In this document: piece by piece, positions 42,939 to 51,286 of the stretch
How positions within the stretch are numbered: position 1 is the first letter of the stretch
Layout: each line of letters opens with the position of its first letter
Source: Palsa-504 sp963789225
Lineage (GTDB): Bacteria; Actinomycetota; Actinomycetes; Streptosporangiales; Streptosporangiaceae
Assembly (NCBI GenBank): GCA_963789225.1
Contig: CAWBKD010000004.1
Span: 44,986 to 108,985, forward strand
DNA: 64,000 nucleotides
Reading direction: 5' to 3'
Program-made: the position numbers and the translations under genes
The notes under the pieces: model-generated
The model's input: the letters and a program-made list of their open reading frames with translations, nothing else
The model's database searches: none
What the model was told of the DNA's origin: nothing

Positions 42939-43276
42939 GTTCGCGCCGGTCGCAGATCAGTGGGGTGTTCAACCAGAACCAGTTCACCGGTAGTCACCTC
43001 CGTGAGAATGCGCCGCGCAACGGCCTTGTCGGCGCCGCATCTCCATGCTCGCCGATGGCCTAAGGGGATCCGCTGGGTGCTCTGGGGGAAGCACTAGGGA
43101 GCACCTCGTCTGGCCAAGGCGCCGCGTCTCCGCGGAAACGCTCCACGCAATTGCGTCATATGCGGAAACACCGTCCCTCTCGCGCCGCTACCCTGCCCCA
43201 TTCTTTATCCGAACGATCGGTGGTTCCAGCCCCGGCTGCTCGGGGCCGGCCGCTTCGGATAGCGACACGACATTGG
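42939..43276. other. Intergenic region with palindromes
   Basis: There is no gene in these 338 bases. A 12-base perfect palindrome, ACGCAATTGCGT, lies at 43145-43156, flanked by two GCGGAAAC copies (43132-43139 and 43162-43169). GGTGCTC/GAGCACC (43076-43082 and 43099-43105) is a second inverted repeat. They are candidates for operators of the membrane protein at 42084; nothing confirms it. Confidence 0.45.
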
Positions 43277-44245
43277 CTACGGCACGAGCACGGTGCGCTC
43301 GCCTGGCGGGTCCGGCTGGGTCCAGATGGCCTCCACGTCCGCCAGGGCCATCGTGTTCGGCTTGACCGCGATCGTGCCGGCGTTGATCTCGTCGACCAGC
43401 GATGGCAGCTCGGCGAGGTAGGCCGCGGTGGTGACGGCGCCCTGGCCGTTCCCCTGCAGGCGAAGATTGGCCGAGCGCAGCGCGACCGAGGGCAGCTCGA
43501 TCGTCGGGCCGGCCATCGCGCCGATCTGGATCCAGTTCATGGCGCGGCTGCGATCCGAACGCGCGAATAGGAACGCCATCATGGCTCGCTGGGCCGGCTT
43601 GCCCCATACGTAATCAAGGACGATGTCGACCTCACCGGCTGCGGCGCCGAGCGCCGTGTCCGTGGCGTCGCCGTCGTCAGTCAGTGGGACGACCTCATCG
43701 GCTCCGAGCGCCGTGAGCGTGCCGAGCCGCCCGGGGTCGCGCCCGGCGCCGACCACGCGCCCGGCGCCGAGTCGTTTGGCGATCTGGATCGCCATCGCTC
43801 CGGCGTTCCCGGTCGCGCCGAGCACCAGGACACTCTGGCCGGGCTCAAGGGGAACGCGGCGGCGCAGCGCCACCCACGACGACATGGCCGGGTTCATCGC
43901 GGCGGCCACCCTGGCGACGTCGGTGCCGTCGGGTAGCTCGATCGCGCGTCGCAGGTCGACGACCGCCTTGTCGGCCATCGTGCCCATGACGCCGTCGCCA
44001 GCCGCGAAGTAGACCCGCCGGCCGTCCGGCCGGCGCCCGACCCCGTCGATGCCTGGGATGCTGGGCAGCGTGCCGGTGCTGGTGTAGTGCGCTCCCGCAG
44101 CCCCGGTCCGGACCCGCGGATGCAGGCCCACGGCCAGGACGTCGACGAGGACCTCCTGGTCGCTGGCGGGCTGCGGAACCTCGAACTGCTGGTAGTGCGG
44201 CGGCTCGTCGAACGATGTCACGACGGCGGCGTTCATGGTGGCCAT
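43277..44245 (-). CDS. Zinc-independent MDR-type oxidoreductase (quinone oxidoreductase-like)
   Basis: A 322-residue medium-chain dehydrogenase/reductase. It has a GroES-like N-terminal domain and the Rossmann motif VLGATGNAGAMAIQIAKRLGA, but no structural zinc Cys cluster, as in quinone reductases. It is divergent from a MarR regulator, with strong inverted repeats between, a common arrangement for stress- or quinone-induced reductases. Length is normal. Confidence 0.9.
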   Translation of the reverse strand: MATMNAAVVTSFDEPPHYQQFEVPQPASDQEVLVDVLAVGLHPRVRTGAAGAHYTSTGTLPSIPGIDGVGRRPDGRRVYFAAGDGVMGTMADKAVVDLRRAIELPDGTDVARVAAAMNPAMSSWVALRRRVPLEPGQSVLVLGATGNAGAMAIQIAKRLGAGRVVGAGRDPGRLGTLTALGADEVVPLTDDGDATDTALGAAAGEVDIVLDYVWGKPAQRAMMAFLFARSDRSRAMNWIQIGAMAGPTIELPSVALRSANLRLQGNGQGAVTTAAYLAELPSLVDEINAGTIAVKPNTMALADVEAIWTQPDPPGERTVLVP

Positions 44246-44280
44246 ACAGCCGTTCCTTCCGGAGTCCTGCCGGTTTCCAT

Positions 44281-44323
44281 TTAGTTGGTGTCACGTACTA
44301 ATTTAGTTTGTGCCACCAACTAA
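44281..44323. promoter_or_regulatory. Candidate MarR operator
   Basis: TTAGTTGGTG (44281-44290) and CACCAACTAA (44314-44323) are a perfect 10-base inverted repeat. An extra half-site, TTTAGTTTGTG, lies at 44302-44312. It is between the divergent MDR oxidoreductase and MarR genes and should let the MarR protein repress both. Confidence 0.75.
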
Positions 44324-44341
44324 GTCAAGTACACTACCTTC

Positions 44342-44875
44342 ATGACCACCCGGCCGGCCGGCATCTCCGCGCCGCCTGCAGGGCCCGAGACGTTGAGCCC
44401 TGCCGACGGACTGGCGCAGCTCTCCTTTCTGGTCCAGGGCGTCCTCGAGCGCCGGGCCCGGGAGCATGGCCTGTCGATCATCCAGACGCGCTTGCTCGGC
44501 ATACTGCGGGACCGCAGGCCGACGATGCACGAGCTGGCCAGCTTCCTGGGCCTGGACAAGTCCAGCGTCACCGGCCTGGTCGACCGCGCGGAGCGCCGCG
44601 GCCTGGTCGTGCGCGTCCCGTCCACCGCGGACCGGCGGGCTCTGCTGGTCAGCCTCACCGACCACGGCCGGTCGCTCGCGTCCGCCATCGAGGCCCGCTT
44701 CGACGCGGACATCTCGCTGCTGCTCGAGCGCCTGCCGCCGTCAGATCGCGATGCCCTGCCCCGGCTCATCAGCCGGCTGCTCGTCGCGCACGCCACAGAT
44801 CAAGGCATCGACTTGTTCGCCACCATCAAGACCGAGCATCCGCAAGCCGACCCTTCGGCCCCCACGCGCCGCTAA
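44342..44875 (+). CDS. MarR-family transcriptional regulator
   Basis: A 177-residue winged helix protein: TRLLGILRDRRPTMHELASFLGLDKSSVTGLVDRAERRGLV, the wing RVPSTADRRALLVSLTDHG, then dimerisation helices. It most likely represses itself and the divergent oxidoreductase until a phenolic, quinone or oxidant signal appears. Confidence 0.93.
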   Translation: MTTRPAGISAPPAGPETLSPADGLAQLSFLVQGVLERRAREHGLSIIQTRLLGILRDRRPTMHELASFLGLDKSSVTGLVDRAERRGLVVRVPSTADRRALLVSLTDHGRSLASAIEARFDADISLLLERLPPSDRDALPRLISRLLVAHATDQGIDLFATIKTEHPQADPSAPTRR

Positions 44876-45106
44876 TCCAGTCTCGTGGCCCCCGCCCGAC
44901 GTGATCCCCACGGTGGTGGCCGTGGTGATGACCTTGCCGAACAAGACGCTGATCGGGCAGCTGCTCTACACCCGGTAGGTCAGGCCAGGGGCACTGGCCA
45001 GGGTGTTTCCCTGGTGCGGAGACCGGCTCCTTAATCCACTGTAGATATCAGCACCGACCGCCTGGCCGGCGCGTAGGCCCGCTGACACCCGAAGAAGGAG
45101 CAGCAG

Positions 45107-45766
45107 ATGACCCAGACCCTTCCCTACCAGCAGATGGGAACTGCGGACCGCGGGCAGGCCCACGCGCTGTTCTCGCAGACCATGAGCTACGTCGCGGCCA
45201 CCGCCGGACTGTTCGCGCTCGGCGCCTGGCTGGGCCGCAACCTGTCCGGCGGCGTGGGCATCGTCGCGTTCATCGCCGCCTTCGCCGCCCTGATCGGCAT
45301 GCGGTTCGCCGCCAAGCGATCCGCCCAGGCCACCGTCGCCCTGCTCGCCGCGTTCGGCCTGCTGATCGGCCTGGCCGTCGCCCCCACCGTCGCCTACTAC
45401 GGCGCCATGGACCCCCGCGCGCTATGGGAAGCCGGCGGCGCCACCGCCCTGTTCATCGCCGGCTTCGGCGCCGCAGGCTACGCCACCCGCCGCGACCTGA
45501 CCGCGATCGCCCGGATCAGCTTCTGGGCGCTGCTGGCGCTGATCGTGTTCGGCATCGTGCTGATCTTCGTCCACATCCCCGGCGGCGAACTGGTCTACTC
45601 GGTGCTCGGCCTGGTCATCTTCGCCGGGTTCACCATGTTCGACTTCCAGCGGCTGCGCACCAGCACCGATAACGCCGCCGCCCCCCTGATCGCCGCCTCG
45701 ATCTTCCTCGACGTGCTGAACGTGTTCCTGTTCTTCCTGGAGATCTTCTCCGGCGGAGATCGGTAG
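45107..45766 (+). CDS. Bax inhibitor-1/YccA-family membrane protein
   Basis: A 219-residue protein with seven membrane helices and the BI-1 family segment GFTMFDFQRLRTS followed by AASIFLDVLNVFLFFLEIF near the C-terminus. Family members act as pH-sensitive ion (calcium) leak channels or protease modulators. A GAAGAAGGAGCAG site precedes the ATG. It stands alone between MarR and a cupin gene. Confidence 0.92.
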   Translation: MTQTLPYQQMGTADRGQAHALFSQTMSYVAATAGLFALGAWLGRNLSGGVGIVAFIAAFAALIGMRFAAKRSAQATVALLAAFGLLIGLAVAPTVAYYGAMDPRALWEAGGATALFIAGFGAAGYATRRDLTAIARISFWALLALIVFGIVLIFVHIPGGELVYSVLGLVIFAGFTMFDFQRLRTSTDNAAAPLIAASIFLDVLNVFLFFLEIFSGGDR

Positions 45767-45831
45767 TCATCCCTGCCCTCTTCTCCCGGGTGGTGATGAC
45801 GTGCAGGCTAGAGTCCGGGAGGTCCACGACT

Positions 45832-46251
45832 ATGAGCACCCACCAACTAGGCCAGGCGGTATTCACCTCGGTCCTGCCCGAAGACATCGACTGGGAGCCG
45901 TTCCCGGCGTTCCCGCCGTCGGCTCGTCTCGCCGTCGTTGTGGGCGATCCAGCGCAGTCCGCTCCGTACGTGGTCCGGGTCAAGCTGCCGTCCGGCGTCA
46001 AGCTGATGCCGCACAGACACCACGAGGATCGGGTGTACACGGTCATGTCCGGCGTGTTTTACATCGGCCTGGGCGAACGGTTCGACGCCGGGAAACTGCT
46101 GGCGTACCCGCCGGGTGCCGTCATCGTCCTGCCCGGCGGCACCCCTCATTTCCACTGGGCAGAATCCGGTGAGTACGTCACCCAGGTGACGGCGTTCGGG
46201 CCGATCAGCCTCGAGTACCTAGACCCGGAAGACGATCCGCGGCACAAGTGA
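45832..46251 (+). CDS. Cupin-domain protein
   Basis: A 139-residue small beta-barrel protein. Cupin motif 1 has His and Glu (LMPHRHHEDRVYTVMSG); motif 2 includes PPGAVIVLPGGTPHFHW. These residues would bind a metal. ATG 45832 follows a GGGAGG site; the open frame continues upstream without homology. Substrate unknown. Confidence 0.88.
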   Translation: MSTHQLGQAVFTSVLPEDIDWEPFPAFPPSARLAVVVGDPAQSAPYVVRVKLPSGVKLMPHRHHEDRVYTVMSGVFYIGLGERFDAGKLLAYPPGAVIVLPGGTPHFHWAESGEYVTQVTAFGPISLEYLDPEDDPRHK

Positions 46252-46266
46252 CCCGAAAATTAGACC

Positions 46267-47196
46267 TCACCTGGGCCCGGCAGGCGGTGGCGCGGCATTG
46301 ATGGTGGTACCGGCCCGGCCGGCCAGGATGTCGACGGCATCGGTCAGCGCGCCGATCGCGGCCGGCTGGCCGGACGCCCTGACGAAGCGGATGCACGCTT
46401 CGACCTTGGGGCCCATCGAACCGGCCGGGAACGTCATGGCTGACAGAGCGTCGATGTCGATGGCCTGGATCGGTCGCGCGTCCGGCGTGCCGTAGCCGTC
46501 GATGATCGCCGGCACGTCGGTGAGCACGAGCAGGCGATCGGCTTTGAGCGTGATCGCCAGCTCGGCCGAGGTCAGGTCCTTGTCGACGACGGCTTCTACT
46601 CCGGTGAGCTCGCCGGCGCTCGACCGGATTACCGGCACTCCGCCGCCTCCGCCGCAGACCACCAGCGCGCCGGCCTCGGCCAGCGAACGTACGGTATCGA
46701 TCTCCACCAGCCCCAGCGGCCCGGGCGAGGCCACCACGCGCCGCCAACGGGACCCGTCGGCCGCGATGGTCCATCCCATGTTCGCGGCCAGCGCCTGCGC
46801 TTCGTCCTTGTCGTAGCTGGCCCCGATGAACTTGGTGGGGTTGGTGAATGCCGGATCAGCCGCGTCGACGACCGTTTGGCTGACCACGCACACCGCCGGC
46901 TGGGCGACACCCGCGTTACGTAGCTCCTGGACGAGCCAGTACCCGATCATGCCCTGGGTCTGGGCGACCAGCACGTCGAGCGGATACGGCCGGCTGAGGC
47001 TGGCATCCGCCTGGCTCTCCAGCGCGAGCAGCCCCACCTGCGGCCCGTTGCCGTGACACAGCACGAGCTGGTGATCGGCGGCCAGCGGGGCGAGGGCCGC
47101 GGCGGCCTGCCGGACATGCCGCCGCTGAATCACGGCGTCCGGCCGGTCGCCCCGCTCGAGCAGGGCGTTCCCGCCGAGGGCCACGACGACGCGCAT
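46267..47196 (-). CDS. arcC: Carbamate kinase ArcC
   Basis: A 309-residue amino-acid-kinase-fold enzyme with GGNALLERGD, LCHGNGPQVGLLAL, VCGGGGGVPV and AVVDKDLTSAELA motifs. It makes ATP from carbamoyl phosphate and ADP as the last step of the arginine deiminase pathway. It is the last gene of the arc operon, separated from the ornithine carbamoyltransferase by a GH15 gene. Confidence 0.96.
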   Translation of the reverse strand: MRVVVALGGNALLERGDRPDAVIQRRHVRQAAAALAPLAADHQLVLCHGNGPQVGLLALESQADASLSRPYPLDVLVAQTQGMIGYWLVQELRNAGVAQPAVCVVSQTVVDAADPAFTNPTKFIGASYDKDEAQALAANMGWTIAADGSRWRRVVASPGPLGLVEIDTVRSLAEAGALVVCGGGGGVPVIRSSAGELTGVEAVVDKDLTSAELAITLKADRLLVLTDVPAIIDGYGTPDARPIQAIDIDALSAMTFPAGSMGPKVEACIRFVRASGQPAAIGALTDAVDILAGRAGTTINAAPPPAGPR

Positions 47197-47199
47197 CGC

Positions 47200-49014
47200 T
47201 CAGCCCACCTTCCGGTCCGAACCGCTTCGCATTTGCGCTGGTCCTCTCGGCATAGACAGGTTCGCAGCGGTGTTGATCAGCGCCACGTGGGAGAAGGCCT
47301 GGGGGAAGTTCCCGAGCATCCGGCCGGTGGAGTGGTCGTATTCTTCAGAAAGCAGGCCGACGTCGTTGCGCACGCCGAGCAGGCGCTTGAAAATTTCTCC
47401 GGCTTCACCGGAGCGGCCCATGAGGGTCAGGTTGTCCGCCAGCCAGAAGGTAGTCATCAAGAACGCGCCTTCGGTCCCGGTGAGGCCGTCTACGCCGTCG
47501 TCAGATTGATAGCGGCGGACAAAGCCATTCTCGACGAGGTTCTCTTGGATGGCCGCAACCGTGCCTGCGATGCGCGGATCGCCGGGAGGCAGGAACCCCA
47601 CCGGGGCCAGCATCAGCAAACTGGCGTCGAGCAGCTTGGATCCGTAGTACTGGGTGAAGGAGTTGATCTCTGGATCGAAGCCCTTGTCGCACACCTCAGC
47701 GTGAATCCGGTCCCGCAGCTGCGTCCAGTGCGCCACTCGGTCAGCCGGCAGAACATGGTGGTCGTTCGCCAGCTGAATGGCGCGGTCGAACGCCACCCAG
47801 GCCATCACCTTGGAGTGGGTGAAATGGCGCCGGGGCCCCCGCACCTCCCAGATCCCGTTATCGGGCTCGTCCCATACCGTCTCCAGGTGGTCCAGAATGG
47901 CCAGCACCAGGCCAGGATCCCAGCCCGCCTCGCCAGGAAACGCGCTCCGGGCTGCCAACAGAGCCGAGTCCAGTACCTCGCCGAATACATCCAGCTGGAA
48001 CTGTGTCGAGGCCTGGTTGCCGATCCGCACGGGTTTCGAGCCCTCGTAGCCGGGCAGCGCGTCGAGTTCGAACTCCGTCAGACGTCGATCTCCGCCCACG
48101 CCGTACATGATCTGCAGCTCACCGGGGCTGCCGGCCGCGGCCCGCCGGAGCCAGCGGGCCCAGGCGGCCGCTTCCTCGGTGTATCCGGAGAGCAGGAAGG
48201 CCTGCAAGGTGAAGGTGGCGTCGCGCACCCACGAGTAGCGGTAATCCCAGTTCCGTTCGCCGCCCAGTGACTCCGGCAGCGAGGTGGTGGCGGCGGCACA
48301 CACTGCTCCGCTCGGATCATAGGTCAGGGCCTTGAGGGTGATGAGCGATCGGATCACGTCATCGCGCCATTCGCCGTGGTAGGTGCAGCGACCGGCCCAG
48401 GCGCGCCACCATCGCCGGGCGTGGTTGCAGGCCGCCAAGCTGTCCAGGGGGAGGGGAACCGAGGCGGTGGCCGGAAACCAGGTCAGCGAGAACGCCCGCT
48501 GCGTGTTGGGCCCGACCTCGAAGGAAGCTACGGTGGTTTGACCTTTTCCTACCAGCGGGATGGGACTGTGCAGCAGCAGGCCATCGCTGCCTGCCACCAT
48601 CAACAGCCCATCACCGGTGGCGGTAACCCAGGGAGTAACCGAACCGTACTCAAACCGCACGATCAGCTCCATCGCCATTTCGACCGTGCCCTCACGCCCC
48701 TCCACGATGCGATGAATGGTCGGGTTCGGATGCTGGGGCGGCATGAAATCCATCACGGCCACGCGACCGGTCGAAGTCTCGAACACCGTCTCAAGGACCA
48801 GCGTCTCGGGTTCGTAGCGCCGGGACACCGCGGTGACATCGTCCTTGGGGGCCATCAGCCAGCGGCCGTTATCTTTGGTCCCCAGCAAGGCGGCGAAAGC
48901 CGCCCCGGAGTCGATCCGGGGAACACACCACCAGTCGATGGAGCCAGACCGGTCCACCAGCCCGACCGTTCTGGTGTCACCAATGATCGCGTAGTCCTCG
49001 ATCCTGCCTGGCAT
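47200..49014 (-). CDS. Glycoside hydrolase family 15 (glucoamylase/trehalase-like)
   Basis: A 604-residue cytoplasmic GH15 protein. It begins RIEDYAIIGDTRTVGLVDRSG followed by IDWWCVPRIDS, the sugar-binding N-terminal domain signature, and has the catalytic-domain motif GGERNWDYRYSWVRDATF. Actinobacterial relatives include trehalases and glucoamylases. It is inserted between arcB and arcC in the same direction with 3- to 27-base gaps, so it is co-transcribed. It may feed glucose units to the same stress or low-oxygen programme. Confidence 0.93.
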   Translation of the reverse strand: MPGRIEDYAIIGDTRTVGLVDRSGSIDWWCVPRIDSGAAFAALLGTKDNGRWLMAPKDDVTAVSRRYEPETLVLETVFETSTGRVAVMDFMPPQHPNPTIHRIVEGREGTVEMAMELIVRFEYGSVTPWVTATGDGLLMVAGSDGLLLHSPIPLVGKGQTTVASFEVGPNTQRAFSLTWFPATASVPLPLDSLAACNHARRWWRAWAGRCTYHGEWRDDVIRSLITLKALTYDPSGAVCAAATTSLPESLGGERNWDYRYSWVRDATFTLQAFLLSGYTEEAAAWARWLRRAAAGSPGELQIMYGVGGDRRLTEFELDALPGYEGSKPVRIGNQASTQFQLDVFGEVLDSALLAARSAFPGEAGWDPGLVLAILDHLETVWDEPDNGIWEVRGPRRHFTHSKVMAWVAFDRAIQLANDHHVLPADRVAHWTQLRDRIHAEVCDKGFDPEINSFTQYYGSKLLDASLLMLAPVGFLPPGDPRIAGTVAAIQENLVENGFVRRYQSDDGVDGLTGTEGAFLMTTFWLADNLTLMGRSGEAGEIFKRLLGVRNDVGLLSEEYDHSTGRMLGNFPQAFSHVALINTAANLSMPRGPAQMRSGSDRKVG

Positions 49015-49041
49015 CGGTTTCTCCTGCCTCGAGGCGATCGC

Positions 49042-50046
49042 TCATGGCCCCGCGGCGGGGATCGTGGCGATCATGAGGGCCTTGATCGTGTGCATCCTGT
49101 TCTCCGCCTGGTCGAATACCACCGAAGCGGGTGACTCGAATACCTCGTCGGTGACTTCCAGGGCGTCCAGCCCGCGCTTGGCGTAGATCCGCTGGCCGAT
49201 TTCGGTGTCGCGGTTGTGCAGGGCGGGCAGGCAGTGCATGAACTTGACCGCCGGGTTGCCGGTGTCCTTCAGCACGGTCGAGTTCACCTGGTAGGGGAGA
49301 AGCTGGTCGATCCGGGTGTCCCACTGGTCTTCCGGTTCTCCCAGGGACAGCCACACGTCGGTGTAGACGAAGTCCGCCCCGGCCACGCCCGCGTCGACGT
49401 CGGCGGTAACCGTCAGCCTGGCCCCTGATCCGGCGGCCAGCCCCGCCGCGATGCCGCGCACCTCCGCCGACGGCTGTAGCGCCGCCGGCGCGCAGATGCG
49501 CGCGTCCATGCCGAGCGTGGCCCCGGTCACCAGCAGCGAGTTCGCCGTGTTGTTCCGGCCGTCACCCAGGTAGCAGAAGGCGACTTCCGTCAGTGGCTTG
49601 CTTGAATGGTCGGTCATGGTCAAGATGTCGGCCAGCATCTGGGTCGGGTGCCAGGTGTCGGTGAGCCCGTTCCAGACCGGCACCCCGGCGAACTCGCCGA
49701 GGATGTCCATGGACTCCTGGGTGAATCCGCGGTATTCGATCCCGTCGAACATGCGGCCCAGCACGCGGGCGGTGTCCTTCACCGACTCCTTGTAGCCCAG
49801 CTGGGATTCCCCCGGGCCGAGGTAGGTGACATGGCCGCCCTCGTCGTGGGCGCCGACCTCGAACGCGGACCGGGTCCGGGTGGAGGTCTTCTCGAAGATC
49901 AGGGCGATATTGCGGCCCGCCAGGCGCTTCCCGGTCACGCCCCGGCGCTTGTCCGCCCGTAGTTGTCTGGCCAGGTCGACGAGGAAGAGGAACTCTTCTT
50001 GGTTAAGGTCGGTTTCCTTCAGCAGGCTGCGTCCGCGCAGGTCCAT
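49042..50046 (-). CDS. arcB: Ornithine carbamoyltransferase (catabolic type)
   Basis: A 334-residue enzyme with the carbamoyl phosphate site STRTRSAFE, WHPTQMLAD and MHCLPALHNRDTE. In the deiminase operon it runs in the catabolic direction: citrulline plus phosphate to ornithine plus carbamoyl phosphate. It lies about 20 bases after arcA. Assignment to arcB rather than argF rests on gene context. Confidence 0.95.
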   Translation of the reverse strand: MDLRGRSLLKETDLNQEEFLFLVDLARQLRADKRRGVTGKRLAGRNIALIFEKTSTRTRSAFEVGAHDEGGHVTYLGPGESQLGYKESVKDTARVLGRMFDGIEYRGFTQESMDILGEFAGVPVWNGLTDTWHPTQMLADILTMTDHSSKPLTEVAFCYLGDGRNNTANSLLVTGATLGMDARICAPAALQPSAEVRGIAAGLAAGSGARLTVTADVDAGVAGADFVYTDVWLSLGEPEDQWDTRIDQLLPYQVNSTVLKDTGNPAVKFMHCLPALHNRDTEIGQRIYAKRGLDALEVTDEVFESPASVVFDQAENRMHTIKALMIATIPAAGP

Positions 50047-50065
50047 CAGATGCTCCTAACGTTTA

Positions 50066-51286
50066 CTAGGCGGGATCGCGCTCGATCGGGCAGGTCATGC
50101 AGCGGGGACCGCCGCGGCCGCGGCCGAGTTCGCTGCCGGGCACGTCGAGCACCTCGATGCCGTGCTTGCGCAACATGGTGTTGGTGGTGGCGTTGCGGTC
50201 GTACCCGAGGATCACGCCCGGGGCGACCGCCAGGTAGTTGTTGCCATCGTCCCACTGCTCGCGCTCGGCGGCCCGGATGTCCTCGTCGGTGACCAGCACG
50301 CTGACCGCGTCTACGCCGATCGCCTCGGCGAGGGCGTCCCACAAGCTGGGGTTGTGGGTGACCTTCAGGCCGTCGCCGGAGTCGTCCCCGGTGATGGTCC
50401 ACGATCGCCAGTGGCGGTCGATGTAGGGGTACAGGACGAACGTCGTGCGGTCGATCATGGTCATCACCGTGTCGAGGTGCATCATCGCGTGCGACTTCGG
50501 CAGCTCGACGGCGATCACGGTGTGGGCCTGGCCGCTCTCGAACAGGGCGCGGGAGAGGATTTCCGCCGCCATCGGCGTGGTCCGCTCGCCCATGCCGATC
50601 AGGACCGCGCCGTGCCCCAGGACGTGGACGTCGCCGCCCTCGACACTGGCCGGCAGGTGATCGGCGTCGTCGCCGCCGTAGTACGTGATGAAGTCGGCTC
50701 CTGCGAACATGGGGTGGTACTCGTACATGGCGCGGATGTGCAAGTGCTCCCGCTGCCGGGCGGGCTTGGCCATCGGGTTCATCGAGACCCCGCCGTAGAC
50801 CCAGGCGGAGTTGTCCCGGGTGAACAGGTGGTTGGGCAGCGGCGGAAGCAGGAAGTCATCGGCCCGCAGCATGTCCCATTTCAGGCTCTTGGCCCGCAGC
50901 GGCCGCAGGTCGGCCTTCAGCACGCCGCCGACTAGGTACTCGGCCAGCCGTGGCCCGTCAAGGTCCTCGAATAGCTCGCGGAGCGGGTCGACGAACGTCG
51001 GCCCCAGGATCTCGGGGGTGCACAGCCGGTCCAGCACGAACGCCCGGCCCTCGGGCAGCTCCAGCGTCTCGGCCAGCAGCTGCCCGAAGTAGTGCACCTG
51101 CACGCCGTGATCGCGGAGGATCTCGGCGAACACGTCGTGTTCTTCCTTGGCCTTCGCGGCCCACAGCACGTCGTCGAACAGCAGGTCGCCGATGTTCTGC
51201 GGAGTAAGCCGGGACAGCTCCAGGCCCGGCCGGTGAATGATGGCCTGCCGCAGCTGGCCCACCTCTGATTGCACGTTGAACGTCAT
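50066..51286 (-). CDS. arcA: Arginine deiminase ArcA
   Basis: A 406-residue guanidine-modifying enzyme that hydrolyses arginine to citrulline and ammonia. Motifs include FTRDNSAWVYGG, ASVEGGDVHVLGHGA, the catalytic His region MMHLDTVMTMID and the C-terminal catalytic Cys in GGPRCMTCPIERD. ATG 51286 overlaps the stop of arcD (ATGA). The reading frame extends upstream only as a shadow of arcD. Confidence 0.97.
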   Translation of the reverse strand: MTFNVQSEVGQLRQAIIHRPGLELSRLTPQNIGDLLFDDVLWAAKAKEEHDVFAEILRDHGVQVHYFGQLLAETLELPEGRAFVLDRLCTPEILGPTFVDPLRELFEDLDGPRLAEYLVGGVLKADLRPLRAKSLKWDMLRADDFLLPPLPNHLFTRDNSAWVYGGVSMNPMAKPARQREHLHIRAMYEYHPMFAGADFITYYGGDDADHLPASVEGGDVHVLGHGAVLIGMGERTTPMAAEILSRALFESGQAHTVIAVELPKSHAMMHLDTVMTMIDRTTFVLYPYIDRHWRSWTITGDDSGDGLKVTHNPSLWDALAEAIGVDAVSVLVTDEDIRAAEREQWDDGNNYLAVAPGVILGYDRNATTNTMLRKHGIEVLDVPGSELGRGRGGPRCMTCPIERDPA

